A stretch of 14,846 bases of DNA from an uncultured Ruminococcus sp. (GTDB taxonomy: Bacteria; Bacillota; Clostridia; Lachnospirales; Lachnospiraceae). Of the stretch, positions 1-7,517 are shown piece after piece; positions within the stretch are counted from its first letter, which is position 1, and every line of letters begins with the position of its first letter. The notes under the pieces were generated by a model. The model did no database searches, was not told where the DNA came from, and worked only from the letters and a program-made list of their open reading frames with translations. Both the position numbers and the translations under genes were made by a program. Location of the stretch: NCBI GenBank assembly GCA_900544395.1, contig UQVC01000044.1, forward strand, positions 1 to 14,846. The letters run 5' to 3'.

Positions 1-65
1 TTGTATTTACAGGGATTATGGCACTTTTTTAACTAATCAACTGTCAAAGATGAGATTTTAAAACA

Positions 66-1178
66 TTAGTTTGTAATCGTCAACTCTGTTTCTTTATCAA
101 AGAGATGGATTTTTTCCATATCAAGAGCAAATACAGCATGATCTCCAGTTCTCAGTGTTGTGCGAGGATTTACGCGGGCTGTCATCTGTGTACCTTCTAC
201 ATCGAAGTACAGATATACTTCTGCTCCGAGCAGCTCGTAAACTTTAATTGTAGATTCGATAACACTGTCAGGTGAATTGCTGATAAATGCCTGTGAGTCA
301 TGTACGTCTTCCGGACGGATACCAAGAACAACTGTTTTTCCATCATATCCTCCGTCAATCAGTGCCTGTCTCTTAGAAGCAGGAACTTTCAGTACGTGCT
401 CTCCAACTGTAAGTGTTACATCATTTCCTTTTACATTTACAACTGCATCCATGAAGTTCATCTGAGGAGATCCGATGAATCCTGCTACGAACAGGTTGCA
501 AGGTGTGTTGTAAAGGTTCTGAGGTGTATCTACCTGCTGAACAACTCCGTCTTTCATAACAACGATTCTTGTACCAAGAGTCATAGCCTCTGTCTGGTCA
601 TGTGTTACGTAGATGATCGTAGCGCCCAGATTTTCATGAAGTTTGGAAATCTCGATACGCATCTGAACTCTCAGTTTTGCATCCAGGTTGGAAAGTGGCT
701 CATCCATCAGGAATACCTTTGGATTACGAACGATGGCACGTCCCATAGCAACACGCTGTCTCTGTCCACCGGAAAGAGCTTTTGGTTTACGGTCAAGCAG
801 TTTTTCCAGATCAAGGATTCTGGCTGCTTCTTTTACTTTTTTATCAATCTCATCTTTTGGAACTTTACGAAGTTTCAGTCCGAATGCCATGTTGTCATAT
901 ACTGTCATATGTGGATACAGAGCGTAGTTCTGGAATACCATCGCGATATCTCTGTCTTTTGGCTCTACATCGTTCATAACTTTTCCGTCGATCTCCAGTG
1001 TACCGCCTGAAATATCTTCCAGACCTGCGATCATACGAAGTGTTGTAGATTTTCCACATCCAGAAGGTCCTACGAAGATGATGAACTCTTTATCTTCGAT
1101 GTCCAGATTGAAATCTTTTACTGCGTGAAATCCATTTGGATAAATTTTCTGAATTCCTTTTAATGATAAACTTGCCAT
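66..1178 (-). CDS. ugpC: Sugar ABC transporter ATP-binding protein, UgpC/MalK/MsmX type
   Basis: This is the cytoplasmic ATPase of a CUT1-type carbohydrate ABC importer, 370 residues as called. Walker A GPSGCGKST lies at about 37-45, the ABC signature LSGGQ at 135-139, Walker B FLMDEP at 156-161 and the switch His at 193. Residues from about 235 form the C-terminal OB-fold/TOBE-like regulatory domain typical of MalK, UgpC and MsmX. The start chosen is the ATG at 1176-1178, which has AAGGAGG nine bases upstream; the upstream in-frame ATG at 1200-1202 has no ribosome binding site and would add eight residues absent from the family. No permease or binding-protein gene is adjacent, so it may be a shared ATPase like MsmX/MsmK serving several importers (inference). 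Family assignment is firm; the substrate is not determinable. Confidence 0.93.
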   Translation of the reverse strand: MASLSLKGIQKIYPNGFHAVKDFNLDIEDKEFIIFVGPSGCGKSTTLRMIAGLEDISGGTLEIDGKVMNDVEPKDRDIAMVFQNYALYPHMTVYDNMAFGLKLRKVPKDEIDKKVKEAARILDLEKLLDRKPKALSGGQRQRVAMGRAIVRNPKVFLMDEPLSNLDAKLRVQMRIEISKLHENLGATIIYVTHDQTEAMTLGTRIVVMKDGVVQQVDTPQNLYNTPCNLFVAGFIGSPQMNFMDAVVNVKGNDVTLTVGEHVLKVPASKRQALIDGGYDGKTVVLGIRPEDVHDSQAFISNSPDSVIESTIKVYELLGAEVYLYFDVEGTQMTARVNPRTTLRTGDHAVFALDMEKIHLFDKETELTITN

Positions 1179-1225
1179 TTGAAATAGCCTCCTTAAAATC
1201 ATTGTTTCGTTGTTTTCTGTAATTA

Positions 1226-1254
1226 AGTATACCGTCAGAGGTTCAAATGGACAA
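1226..1254 (-). promoter_or_regulatory. Promoter of the ugpC-type ATPase gene
   Basis: On the minus strand a -35 TTGTCC (1249-1254) is followed after 17 bases by a -10 TATACT (1226-1231), about 48 bases upstream of the chosen ATG. It supports independent transcription of the ATPase gene. Confidence 0.65.
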
Positions 1255-1298
1255 TGTTACGAGTGACTAAAAAAAACAGATAATGGTGTACAAAGTGA

Positions 1299-1550
1299 CT
1301 ATAGGAGTTTTTTAATCTCAGGAATGGAAAGTCCGTTCTGCCGGAGGGTGCGTATCTGTTCAATTCTTTCGACCGCCGCTTCCCGTGGAAAACGGCGGGT
1401 CAGATTTTCTTCTGCTTGTTCAAATGGCAGCATCCCTTCTTCTGTATAGAATTTTAAAGTGCTGTATCGGCAGCCGGTGATACGAACCAGTTCACCGATT
1501 GAAACATACTCCGAAGCCAGTATTTTCTCCATAGAACGTTGTCTGGACAT
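1299..1550 (-). CDS. Small MerR-type helix-turn-helix protein
   Basis: An 83-residue protein made almost only of a MerR-like DNA-binding domain. The segment YVSIGELVRITGCRYSTLKF (15-34) is the recognition helix-turn-helix, followed by YTEEGMLPF and a wing ending in an RRF-P motif. The tail LSIPEIKKLL resembles the last helix of the MerR domain. There is no effector-binding or long dimerisation domain, so it is about half the length of typical MerR regulators. An AAGGAG lies seven bases before the ATG. It starts 23 bases after the stop of the 305-residue gene upstream and is probably co-transcribed with it. It may regulate that unit, but this is inference, and it could also be an accessory or excisionase-like DNA-binding protein. 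Confidence 0.8.
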   Translation of the reverse strand: MSRQRSMEKILASEYVSIGELVRITGCRYSTLKFYTEEGMLPFEQAEENLTRRFPREAAVERIEQIRTLRQNGLSIPEIKKLL

Positions 1551-1573
1551 AAGAATACTCCTTTATTTTTATT

Positions 1574-2491
1574 TTACATTACATATCTTCTCAGCTGAAC
1601 CCCGAAGACCGGAGCCCGGTAATACTGGCGCTGTGTGGGGATACATTCATAATAAAGATTGTCGATCTGCAAAAGCGGTACGCTGCCCGCTCGGATGATA
1701 TGGACCTCATTTCCGTTTGCTTCCAGTCTGGCAACGACATTTTCCAGACGTTTTTCAGCGTTACAGTACAATTCTTCCGATTCGATAAAAACAGCGCTGG
1801 ACCGCTCCATAAAGGGAACCTGAAATAAAACCCCGGTGCCAAGCTGGGTAGAGAAGAAGGATTTCTTCTTGGAAAACAGTCCAAGCGCGGCACTGTCGAG
1901 AGCACTGTGAATGGAAAGTGGAAGCAATGTTTTGGCCAGCAGGGAATTTAAGTACAGTTCATTGATGCGGGTAGAAAGATACTGACGTTCTTCTTTGGAG
2001 AATAAATCATAAAAGCAGCTGCTCTCACGCAGCAGCCAGAGCAGGCAAACGGTTTCATCCGTTACATTGCCTTCTTCCATCAATTCTGCCCGGATACTTT
2101 CTGTCTGGCGAGAATATTCTTTAAGATCTGTCCGGTATTCCAGAATCTGGTTGCCGGCAGAAGCAAATTCCAGGTCACAGCTAACCAAAGCGGAAGCCTG
2201 TGTCATCAGCCCCAGATCGTGAAGACGCGTGTAAACGGTATGTTCCAGTTCCTTTGAAGCAGTGGAAGACAGGTGAGCAGCTTCTTTTAAAGAAGCTGGC
2301 AATTCCTGAAGAAGAGAAAGATATTCCGTAGAATCCACGGCCTTTTCTTCCGTTTCATTTAAAAACCGGTCCAGTATATCAGCAGCTGAAATACAGCGTA
2401 TAGCCGCTTTTTTGGCAGTGGAATTTCGGGTGCTGTTTAATGCATTCAATGCGATCAGTGCAAATCGGTCTTGTAATGATAAATTCGTCAT
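1574..2491 (-). CDS. Uncharacterised protein, possible GPP34-like N-terminal domain
   Basis: A 305-residue protein that I do not firmly recognise. The start LSLQDRFALIALNALN and the later block TDETVCLLWLLRESSCFYDL (about 143-162) followed by a basic helix recall, in order and spacing, the bacterial GPP34/GOLPH3-like fold (opening LxLxxxxxLLAL, then a dpxtaaLlxLLxxxgl block). That is a weak by-eye resemblance. Residues from about 190 are different, with a KKKSFF segment and a C-terminal PVFGVQLRRYV. No signal peptide or clear membrane segment is seen, so it is probably cytoplasmic. The ATG at 2489-2491 is preceded by GAGGAGGG at seven bases. It is the first gene of a pair with the MerR-type protein. 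Coding is well supported by length, the ribosome site and codon use; function is unknown. Confidence 0.75.
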   Translation of the reverse strand: MTNLSLQDRFALIALNALNSTRNSTAKKAAIRCISAADILDRFLNETEEKAVDSTEYLSLLQELPASLKEAAHLSSTASKELEHTVYTRLHDLGLMTQASALVSCDLEFASAGNQILEYRTDLKEYSRQTESIRAELMEEGNVTDETVCLLWLLRESSCFYDLFSKEERQYLSTRINELYLNSLLAKTLLPLSIHSALDSAALGLFSKKKSFFSTQLGTGVLFQVPFMERSSAVFIESEELYCNAEKRLENVVARLEANGNEVHIIRAGSVPLLQIDNLYYECIPTQRQYYRAPVFGVQLRRYVM

Positions 2492-2525
2492 AAGAAGTCC
2501 CTCCTCTTAGATGAGAAAATTAGTG

Positions 2526-2546
2526 ATTACTTATTACTTACTACTT
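2526..2546. repeat. Three tandem heptamers, ATTACTT-ATTACTT-ACTACTT
   Basis: Two perfect copies and one copy with a single change occur in direct succession, period 7. On the minus strand they read AAGTAAT and would lie in the 5' untranslated region of the 305-residue gene, just after its candidate promoter. They could be a slippage product or a regulatory site. Confidence 0.7.
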
Positions 2547-2554
2547 ACGATTTA

Positions 2555-2583
2555 AAAATACTGCGATTACAGGGAAAATTCAA
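2555..2583 (-). promoter_or_regulatory. Candidate promoter of the 305-aa protein/MerR unit
   Basis: On the minus strand TTGAAT (2578-2583) and TATTTT (2555-2560) are separated by 17 bases. The -10 is a moderate match. It places the mRNA start near 2547, directly before a heptamer repeat. Confidence 0.45.
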
Positions 2584-2629
2584 GAGGTTTTGAAAAAGTT
2601 TTCAGAAAATTCCAGAAAAACACAATATG

Positions 2630-2658
2630 TTGACGAAATCGTGCAAATCCGCTACAAT
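2630..2658 (+). promoter_or_regulatory. Promoter of the cyclophilin gene
   Basis: TTGACG (2630-2635), a 17-base spacer and TACAAT (2653-2658) give a strong sigma-A type promoter with a start near 2665, about 50 bases before the ATG. Confidence 0.8.
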
Positions 2659-2669
2659 AACCTCATGTA

Positions 2670-2686
2670 CGGCTTTACAAAAGCCG
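2670..2686 (+). other. Hairpin at the 5' end of the cyclophilin mRNA
   Basis: CGGCTTT and AAAGCCG form a perfect 7-bp stem with loop ACA. It starts only about five bases after the predicted transcription start and leaves the ribosome binding site free, so a role as a 5' mRNA stabiliser is plausible (inference). Confidence 0.5.
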
Positions 2687-2714
2687 AAGTCTGATAGAAA
2701 AGAGGAGAAATGAT

Positions 2715-3233
2715 ATGGCAAATCCAGTTGTTACATTTGAAATGGAAAACGGCGATATTATGAAAGCAGAGTTATATCCGGAAATTGCACCGAACACAGT
2801 AAAGAATTTTGTGTCTCTGGTAAAAAAAGGATTTTATGACGGACTGACATTCCACCGCGTGATCAGTGGATTCATGATCCAGGGAGGATGCCCGGACGGA
2901 ACCGGTATGGGCGGCCCGGGATATACGATCAAAGGAGAGTTCCTTCAGAACGGTGTGACCAATCATCTGGCGCACGATGCAGGCGTACTGTCGATGGCAC
3001 GTGCAATGCATCCAGATTCTGCAGGAAGCCAGTTCTTTATCATGCATAAAAAAGCGCCTCACCTGGACGGAGCCTACGCTGCATTTGGAAAGATCACAGA
3101 GGGAATGGACGTTGTCAATAAAATTGCAGAGACAGCTACAGATTACAGTGACAAGCCGCTGGAGCCACAGGTGATGAAAAAGGTAACAGTCGAGACATTC
3201 GGAGAAGAATACGGCGAGCCGGAGCTGGCATAA
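2715..3233 (+). CDS. ppiB: Cyclophilin-type peptidyl-prolyl cis-trans isomerase
   Basis: A 172-residue single-domain cyclophilin that catalyses cis-trans isomerisation of Xaa-Pro bonds during protein folding. There is no signal peptide, so it acts in the cytoplasm. The active-site block FHRVISGFMIQGG (47-58) supplies the catalytic Arg49 with Phe53, Met54 and Gln56, and SQFFIM (105-110) and HLDG (116-119) complete the pocket. His116 occupies the place of Trp121 of human cyclophilin A, as in many bacterial enzymes, which usually means weak cyclosporin binding. The ATG has AGAGGAG a few bases upstream. The gene has its own promoter and terminator and is therefore probably monocistronic. Family assignment is very secure. 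Confidence 0.95.
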   Translation: MANPVVTFEMENGDIMKAELYPEIAPNTVKNFVSLVKKGFYDGLTFHRVISGFMIQGGCPDGTGMGGPGYTIKGEFLQNGVTNHLAHDAGVLSMARAMHPDSAGSQFFIMHKKAPHLDGAYAAFGKITEGMDVVNKIAETATDYSDKPLEPQVMKKVTVETFGEEYGEPELA

Positions 3234-3242
3234 AAAGAGGGA

Positions 3243-3274
3243 GAAAAAGCAGTCATTTGGCTGCTTTTTCTTTT
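3243..3274 (+). terminator. Intrinsic terminator after the cyclophilin gene
   Basis: GAAAAAGCAG (3243-3252) pairs perfectly with CTGCTTTTTC (3261-3270) around an 8-base loop, followed by TTTT. It lies ten bases after the stop codon. Confidence 0.8.
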
Positions 3275-3316
3275 GAAAAGAATCCATCAGCTCTACTTTT
3301 TTCTTCTATAAAAGTG

Positions 3317-3325
3317 TGCTATACT
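3317..3325 (+). promoter_or_regulatory. Extended -10 promoter of the ecf-truA operon
   Basis: TGCTATACT is an extended -10 (TG, one base, TATACT at 3320-3325) with no good -35, only a T-rich stretch, at the usual distance. It is about 50 bases before ecfA1 and downstream of the cyclophilin terminator. Confidence 0.55.
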
Positions 3326-3374
3326 AAGGAATCGGTAAAAGGAAGGGAATCTCAGATAGAGAAGGAGTCGAACG

Positions 3375-4220
3375 ATGATACAGACGGAAAAGCTGATCTA
3401 TGAATATGAAAAAAGAGACGAAGAAGGCAATGTAGTCGGGATGAAACGTGCCATTGACGGAGTCGATATTGAGATAAAGGAAGGTTCCTTTGTGGCAATT
3501 CTGGGACACAATGGTTCCGGCAAGTCCACGCTGGCAAAGCATATGAATGCGATCCTGGTGCCGTCAGGAGGAACCATGTGGGTGAATGGAAGAGATACCA
3601 AAGAGCCGGAAAATCTGTGGGATGTAAGACAGTCTGCGGGAATGGTGTTTCAGAATCCGGACAACCAGATCATCGGAACCGTGGTGGAAGAAGATGTAGG
3701 ATTTGGGCCGGAGAATCTGGGAGTGCCGTCCGATGATATATGGAAACGGGTGGAAGAAAGCTTAAAAGATGTAGGAATGCTGGAATACCGGAAGTCTTCT
3801 CCGAACAAACTTTCCGGTGGGCAGAAGCAGAGGGTTGCCATTGCGGGAGTGATTGCCATGGAACCAAAGTGTATTGTGCTGGATGAACCGACTGCCATGC
3901 TGGATCCGAACGGAAGAAAAGAAGTGATCAAGACCGTCCGAAGACTGCAGAAGACAAAGAAAGTGACGGTGATCCTGATCACACATTATATGGAAGAAGT
4001 CATTGATGCGGATCAGGTGTTTGTGATGGATCAGGGGCATGTGGTCATGCATGGTACACCAAAGGAAGTGTTCTCCCAGGAGGACAAATTAAAACAGTAT
4101 CGGCTGGATGTACCGCAGGTGACCATGCTGGCAGATGAACTGAGAAAAAGAGGGCTGGATATCCCAAGGGGAATCCTGAGAAGAGAAGAACTGGTGGAGG
4201 CATTATGTCAATTGAATTAA
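3375..4220 (+). CDS. ecfA1: Energy-coupling factor transporter ATPase EcfA1
   Basis: One of two ATPases of the energy-coupling factor module, which powers uptake of vitamins, metals or other micronutrients by separate substrate-binding S proteins. The 281 residues carry Walker A GHNGSGKST (44-52), the Q-loop VFQNPDNQIIG (91-101), LSGGQ (146-150), Walker B IVLDEPTA (167-174) with Glu171, and the switch His204. The NPDNQI Q-loop is characteristic of EcfA/CbiO proteins. AGAAGGAG lies seven bases before the ATG. Its 3' end overlaps ecfA2 by 16 bases, implying translational coupling. No S component is in the window, which fits a group II ECF module shared by S proteins encoded elsewhere (established for the family, inferred here). 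Confidence 0.95.
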   Translation: MIQTEKLIYEYEKRDEEGNVVGMKRAIDGVDIEIKEGSFVAILGHNGSGKSTLAKHMNAILVPSGGTMWVNGRDTKEPENLWDVRQSAGMVFQNPDNQIIGTVVEEDVGFGPENLGVPSDDIWKRVEESLKDVGMLEYRKSSPNKLSGGQKQRVAIAGVIAMEPKCIVLDEPTAMLDPNGRKEVIKTVRRLQKTKKVTVILITHYMEEVIDADQVFVMDQGHVVMHGTPKEVFSQEDKLKQYRLDVPQVTMLADELRKRGLDIPRGILRREELVEALCQLN

Positions 4221-5077
4221 AACACATTCATTATGTTTACGGTCAGGGGACCGCATATGAAAAAGAAGCATTGAAAGATGTAAGTTTAGAAATCCCCCAA
4301 GGGCAGTTTCTGGGGATCATCGGACATACAGGATCCGGGAAATCGACCTTGATCCAGCATTTCAACGGACTGATGAAGGCCACATCCGGTGAGATGTATT
4401 ATGAAGGAAACGATGTATACGCAGAAGGATATGATATGAAAGAACTGCGAAGTCAGGTGGGACTGGTCTTTCAGTATCCGGAGCATCAGTTGTTCGAGGT
4501 GGATGTCCTGACCGACGTCTGTTTTGGGCCGAAAAATCAGGGACTTTCCAAAGAAGAATGCGAGAAACGGGCAAGAGAGGCACTGGAGCTGGTGGGGTTT
4601 CCGGAAGAGTCTTATTTGCAGTCTCCCTTTGAACTGTCCGGCGGACAGAAGAGAAGAGCTGCGATCGCAGGGGTTCTGGCAATGCGTCCCAAGATACTGG
4701 TATTGGATGAACCAACAGCGGGACTGGATCCAAGGGGAAGGGATGAGATTCTGGATCAGATTGAAGAATTGCACAAAAAGACAGGAATCACAGTTGTGCT
4801 GGTTTCCCATAGCATGGAAGATATTGCCAGGTATGTGGAGCGCATTGTCGTGATGAACCGGGGAGAGAAGTTCCTGGATGGAACTCCGCGAGAGGTATTT
4901 TCTCATTATCAGGAGTTGGAAAAAGTAGGACTTGCAGCGCCGCAGGTGACTTATATCATGCATGAACTGCGCCAGAACGGGCTGGATGTAGGGAAGGACG
5001 TTACGACAGTACAGGAAGCGGCAGATGAGATCATGCGTTATTTTGCAGAAAAACATCCGGAGGAAATAAAATTATGA
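4205..5077 (+). CDS. ecfA2: Energy-coupling factor transporter ATPase EcfA2
   Basis: The second ECF ATPase, 290 residues, which pairs with EcfA1 to form the nucleotide-binding heterodimer docked on EcfT at the membrane. Visible motifs are Walker A GHTGSGKST (40-48), the Q-loop VFQYPEHQLF (88-97), LSGGQ (144-148), Walker B LVLDEP (165-170) and the switch His202. The YPEHQLF form of the Q-loop separates EcfA2 from EcfA1, whose loop reads NPDNQII. The start overlaps the end of ecfA1 and uses a GGAGG only four bases upstream, consistent with coupled translation. The stop overlaps the ecfT start by four bases (ATGA). Confidence 0.95.
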   Translation: MSIELKHIHYVYGQGTAYEKEALKDVSLEIPQGQFLGIIGHTGSGKSTLIQHFNGLMKATSGEMYYEGNDVYAEGYDMKELRSQVGLVFQYPEHQLFEVDVLTDVCFGPKNQGLSKEECEKRAREALELVGFPEESYLQSPFELSGGQKRRAAIAGVLAMRPKILVLDEPTAGLDPRGRDEILDQIEELHKKTGITVVLVSHSMEDIARYVERIVVMNRGEKFLDGTPREVFSHYQELEKVGLAAPQVTYIMHELRQNGLDVGKDVTTVQEAADEIMRYFAEKHPEEIKL

Positions 5078-5898
5078 TTCGAGATATTACAATCGGGCAG
5101 TACTATCCGGCAAACAGTGTACTTCACCGCCTGGATCCCAGAGTTAAGATCGTGGGCACATTGCTGTTTCTGATCTCGTTGTTTGTGCAGAAAAGTGTGC
5201 TGGGTTATCTGGTGGCAACGGTGTTTCTGGCAGGTGTCATTCATCTGAGTAAAGTGCCGTTTCAGTTTATTATGAAAGGATTAAAGCCGATCATGATCCT
5301 GCTGTTGATCACTGTGGGATTCAATCTGTTCCTAAATACTGGAGGAAAAGTACTGGTACATTTTTGGATTTTTAAGATTACCGAGGCAGGTGTGGAAATT
5401 TCCGTATATATGGCGATTCGTCTGATTTATCTGATCGCAGGATCTTCTCTTATGACCTTTACAACTACGCCAAATGCGCTTACAGATGGAATTGAGAAAT
5501 TACTGCGTCCTCTTAATAAGGTGAAAGTTCCGGTACATGAGGTGGCAATGATGATGTCTATCGCACTTCGGTTTATCCCGATTCTTCTGGAGGAGACGGA
5601 CAAGATCATGAAAGCTCAGATTGCGAGAGGAGCGGATCTGGAAAGCGGAAATATCATCCAGAGAGCAAAAGCAATGATTCCGATTTTGGTTCCACTATTT
5701 GTTTCAGCATTCCGGCGGGCTAACGATCTTGCCATGGCAATGGAGGCACGCTGTTATCGGGGCGGCGACGGCAGGACGAAGATGAAGCCGCTGGTATATC
5801 ACAATCGAGATCGGATGGCATATGGAGTTCTGATATGTTATCTGGCTGCGATCCTTGTGCTTGGCAGAATGGTGCCGTTTCACATCTGGATATTCTAA
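5074..5898 (+). CDS. ecfT: Energy-coupling factor transporter transmembrane protein EcfT
   Basis: The membrane scaffold of the ECF transporter, 274 residues. It transmits ATP-driven movement from EcfA1/EcfA2 to an S protein. Hydrophobic stretches near residues 25-65, 73-88, 110-125, 190-200 and 250-270 are the membrane segments. Two coupling motifs sit in the cytoplasmic region, ARGAD (about 184-188) and EARCYRGG (about 222-229). The second has Cys where the textbook Ala-Arg-Gly motif has Gly, a variant that I believe is common in this family. GGAGG lies ten bases before the ATG, inside ecfA2. It is third in the ecfA1-ecfA2-ecfT-truA operon. Confidence 0.94.
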   Translation: MIRDITIGQYYPANSVLHRLDPRVKIVGTLLFLISLFVQKSVLGYLVATVFLAGVIHLSKVPFQFIMKGLKPIMILLLITVGFNLFLNTGGKVLVHFWIFKITEAGVEISVYMAIRLIYLIAGSSLMTFTTTPNALTDGIEKLLRPLNKVKVPVHEVAMMMSIALRFIPILLEETDKIMKAQIARGADLESGNIIQRAKAMIPILVPLFVSAFRRANDLAMAMEARCYRGGDGRTKMKPLVYHNRDRMAYGVLICYLAAILVLGRMVPFHIWIF

Positions 5899-5920
5899 AA
5901 TAAAGGAACGAAGAACGTTT

Positions 5921-6661
5921 ATGAAGAGAATCAAACTGACCGTTGCATATGACGGGACGAATTATTGTGGCTGGCAGATCCAGCCGAATGGGATTACTGT
6001 AGAAGAAGTACTCAATCGTGCCATTCAAAAGCTGACAGGAGAAGAGGTTGCAGTGATCGGTGCAAGCCGTACCGATTCGGGTGTCCATGCGCTTGGAAAT
6101 GTGGCAGTATTTGACTCGGAGACCTCCATTCCACCGGAACGGATCTCCTATGCACTGAACCAGAGACTTCCGGAAGATATCGTTGTGATCCGATCTGAAG
6201 AGGTGCCAGTGGACTGGCATCCGAGATATTGTAATTCTACAAAAACATATGAATATCATATTCTGAATGCAAAGATACCGGATCCAACGAGGCGCCTGAC
6301 CCGCTATTTTGTCTCCTTTGATCTGGACATTGAGAAAATGAAAGAAGCTGCACAGTATCTGGTGGGGACTCATGATTTTGTAAGTTTTTGCAATGTGAGG
6401 ACGGATGTGGAGGATACAGTACGGACAATCTACAGTCTGGAAATCCTGCCAAAAGGAGATGAGATCACGATCCGGATCCGGGGGAACGGATTTTTGTACA
6501 ATATGGTACGGATCATCGTGGGAACTCTGGTGCGTGTCGGAAGAGGTTTCTATAGCCCGGATCAGGTAAGAGAAATCCTGGAAGCGAGAAATCGAAAAGC
6601 AGCTGGAGTGACAGCGCCGCCGCAGGGGTTGTTTCTGGTGGGGATCGAGTATGAAAAGTAA
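5921..6661 (+). CDS. truA: tRNA pseudouridine(38-40) synthase TruA
   Basis: TruA converts uridines 38, 39 and 40 in the anticodon arm of many tRNAs to pseudouridine. The 246 residues contain the catalytic Asp52 in the motif GASRTDSGVHA (47-57), the early YDGTNYCGWQ (10-19) and the C-terminal GNGFLYNMVRIIVGTL block. The start is the ATG at 5921, where the family begins (MKRIKL); the longer reading frame back to 5855 only runs through the end of ecfT. AAAGGA lies about 13 bases upstream, a rather long spacing that may mean weaker translation than its neighbours. It follows ecfT after 22 bases, the usual Firmicute order. Confidence 0.95.
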   Translation: MKRIKLTVAYDGTNYCGWQIQPNGITVEEVLNRAIQKLTGEEVAVIGASRTDSGVHALGNVAVFDSETSIPPERISYALNQRLPEDIVVIRSEEVPVDWHPRYCNSTKTYEYHILNAKIPDPTRRLTRYFVSFDLDIEKMKEAAQYLVGTHDFVSFCNVRTDVEDTVRTIYSLEILPKGDEITIRIRGNGFLYNMVRIIVGTLVRVGRGFYSPDQVREILEARNRKAAGVTAPPQGLFLVGIEYEK

Positions 6662-6670
6662 ACTTTTTCA

Positions 6671-6699
6671 TTGTACAAATTCTAAAACAAGTATATAAT
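6671..6699 (+). promoter_or_regulatory. Promoter of nagB
   Basis: TTGTAC (6671-6676), a 17-base spacer and a perfect TATAAT (6694-6699) lie just after truA. The -35 lies within an 8-base palindrome TTGTACAA (6671-6678). The leader of about 80 bases has an imperfect hairpin, AGCCGC (6736-6741) with GCGGGCT (6754-6760), one G bulged; it does not cover the ribosome site. Confidence 0.75.
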
Positions 6700-6785
6700 G
6701 AAATATGTTCTATCCATACAGGATAAAAAGAAAAGAGCCGCATTTTGGAGTTCGCGGGCTTACATGGAATTGAGGAGGAATCAAC

Positions 6786-7517
6786 ATGAAAATTATTGAA
6801 GCAAAAGACTACAAAGATATGAGCAGAAAAGCAGCGAATATTTTGTCTGCACAGGTAATCATGAAACCAGATTGTGTATTGGGGCTTGCAACAGGTTCTA
6901 CACCGATCGGTACTTATGAGAAACTGGTAGAGTGGTATGAAAAGGGAGATCTGGATTTCTCCAAGGTAACTTCCGTAAATCTGGACGAGTACAAAGGACT
7001 GGATCGTGCGAATGACCAGAGTTATTATTACTTTATGCATGAGCATTTGTTTAACCATGTAAATATCAAAGAAGAAAATACAAACGTGCCAAATGGTATG
7101 GAACCAGATGCAGACAAAGAGTGTGCAAGATACGAGGAGCTGATCCGTTCTCTTGGCGGCGTAGATCTTCAGCTTCTTGGACTGGGACACAATGGACATA
7201 TCGGATTCAACGAACCGGCAGAAGCATTTGACAAGACGACACACTGCGTAGATCTGACAGAAAGCACGATCGAAGCAAACAAGCGTTTCTTCGCATCCGC
7301 AGAGGATGTTCCGAGACAAGCTTATACGATGGGAATCGGAACGATCATGCAGGCAAAGAAGATCTTGATCATTGTCAGCGGAGAAGACAAAGCAGATATC
7401 GTAAGAGATGCATTTTTCGGACCAGTGACACCACAGGTACCAGCATCTATCCTTCAGATGCACAGTGATGTGACACTGGTAGCAGATGAAGCAGCATTGT
7501 CTAAAATTCCTAGATAA
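6786..7517 (+). CDS. nagB: Glucosamine-6-phosphate deaminase NagB
   Basis: NagB converts glucosamine-6-phosphate to fructose-6-phosphate and ammonia, the step that feeds amino sugars into glycolysis. The 243 residues match the short Bacillus-type enzyme rather than the longer allosteric E. coli form. Visible motifs are GLATGSTP (33-40, phosphate binding), NLDEY (65-69) with the general-base Asp67, and GLGHNGHIGFNEP (132-144) with the catalytic His138 and Glu143. Asn136 stands where E. coli has Asp141, as in Bacillus. GAGGAGG lies seven bases before the ATG. It has its own promoter and sits directly before a GlcNAc-type PTS operon, so the two regions form one amino-sugar module. Confidence 0.96.
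   Translation: MKIIEAKDYKDMSRKAANILSAQVIMKPDCVLGLATGSTPIGTYEKLVEWYEKGDLDFSKVTSVNLDEYKGLDRANDQSYYYFMHEHLFNHVNIKEENTNVPNGMEPDADKECARYEELIRSLGGVDLQLLGLGHNGHIGFNEPAEAFDKTTHCVDLTESTIEANKRFFASAEDVPRQAYTMGIGTIMQAKKILIIVSGEDKADIVRDAFFGPVTPQVPASILQMHSDVTLVADEAALSKIPR

Noticed and set aside
18..49. TTGACA and CATAAT on the minus strand near the left edge
   Set aside because: The spacer is 21 bases, too long for a normal promoter, and no gene follows within the window.
300..1010. Plus-strand open frame of 236 codons
   Set aside because: Antisense to the UgpC-type ATPase gene and without family features.
1263..1301. Direct repeat GTGACTA at 1263-1269 and 1295-1301
   Set aside because: Only seven bases, and the second copy overlaps the MerR-type gene's stop codon; chance is likely.
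4286..5056. Minus-strand open frame of 256 codons inside ecfA2
   Set aside because: Shadow of a conserved ATPase gene, with no ribosome site or domain.
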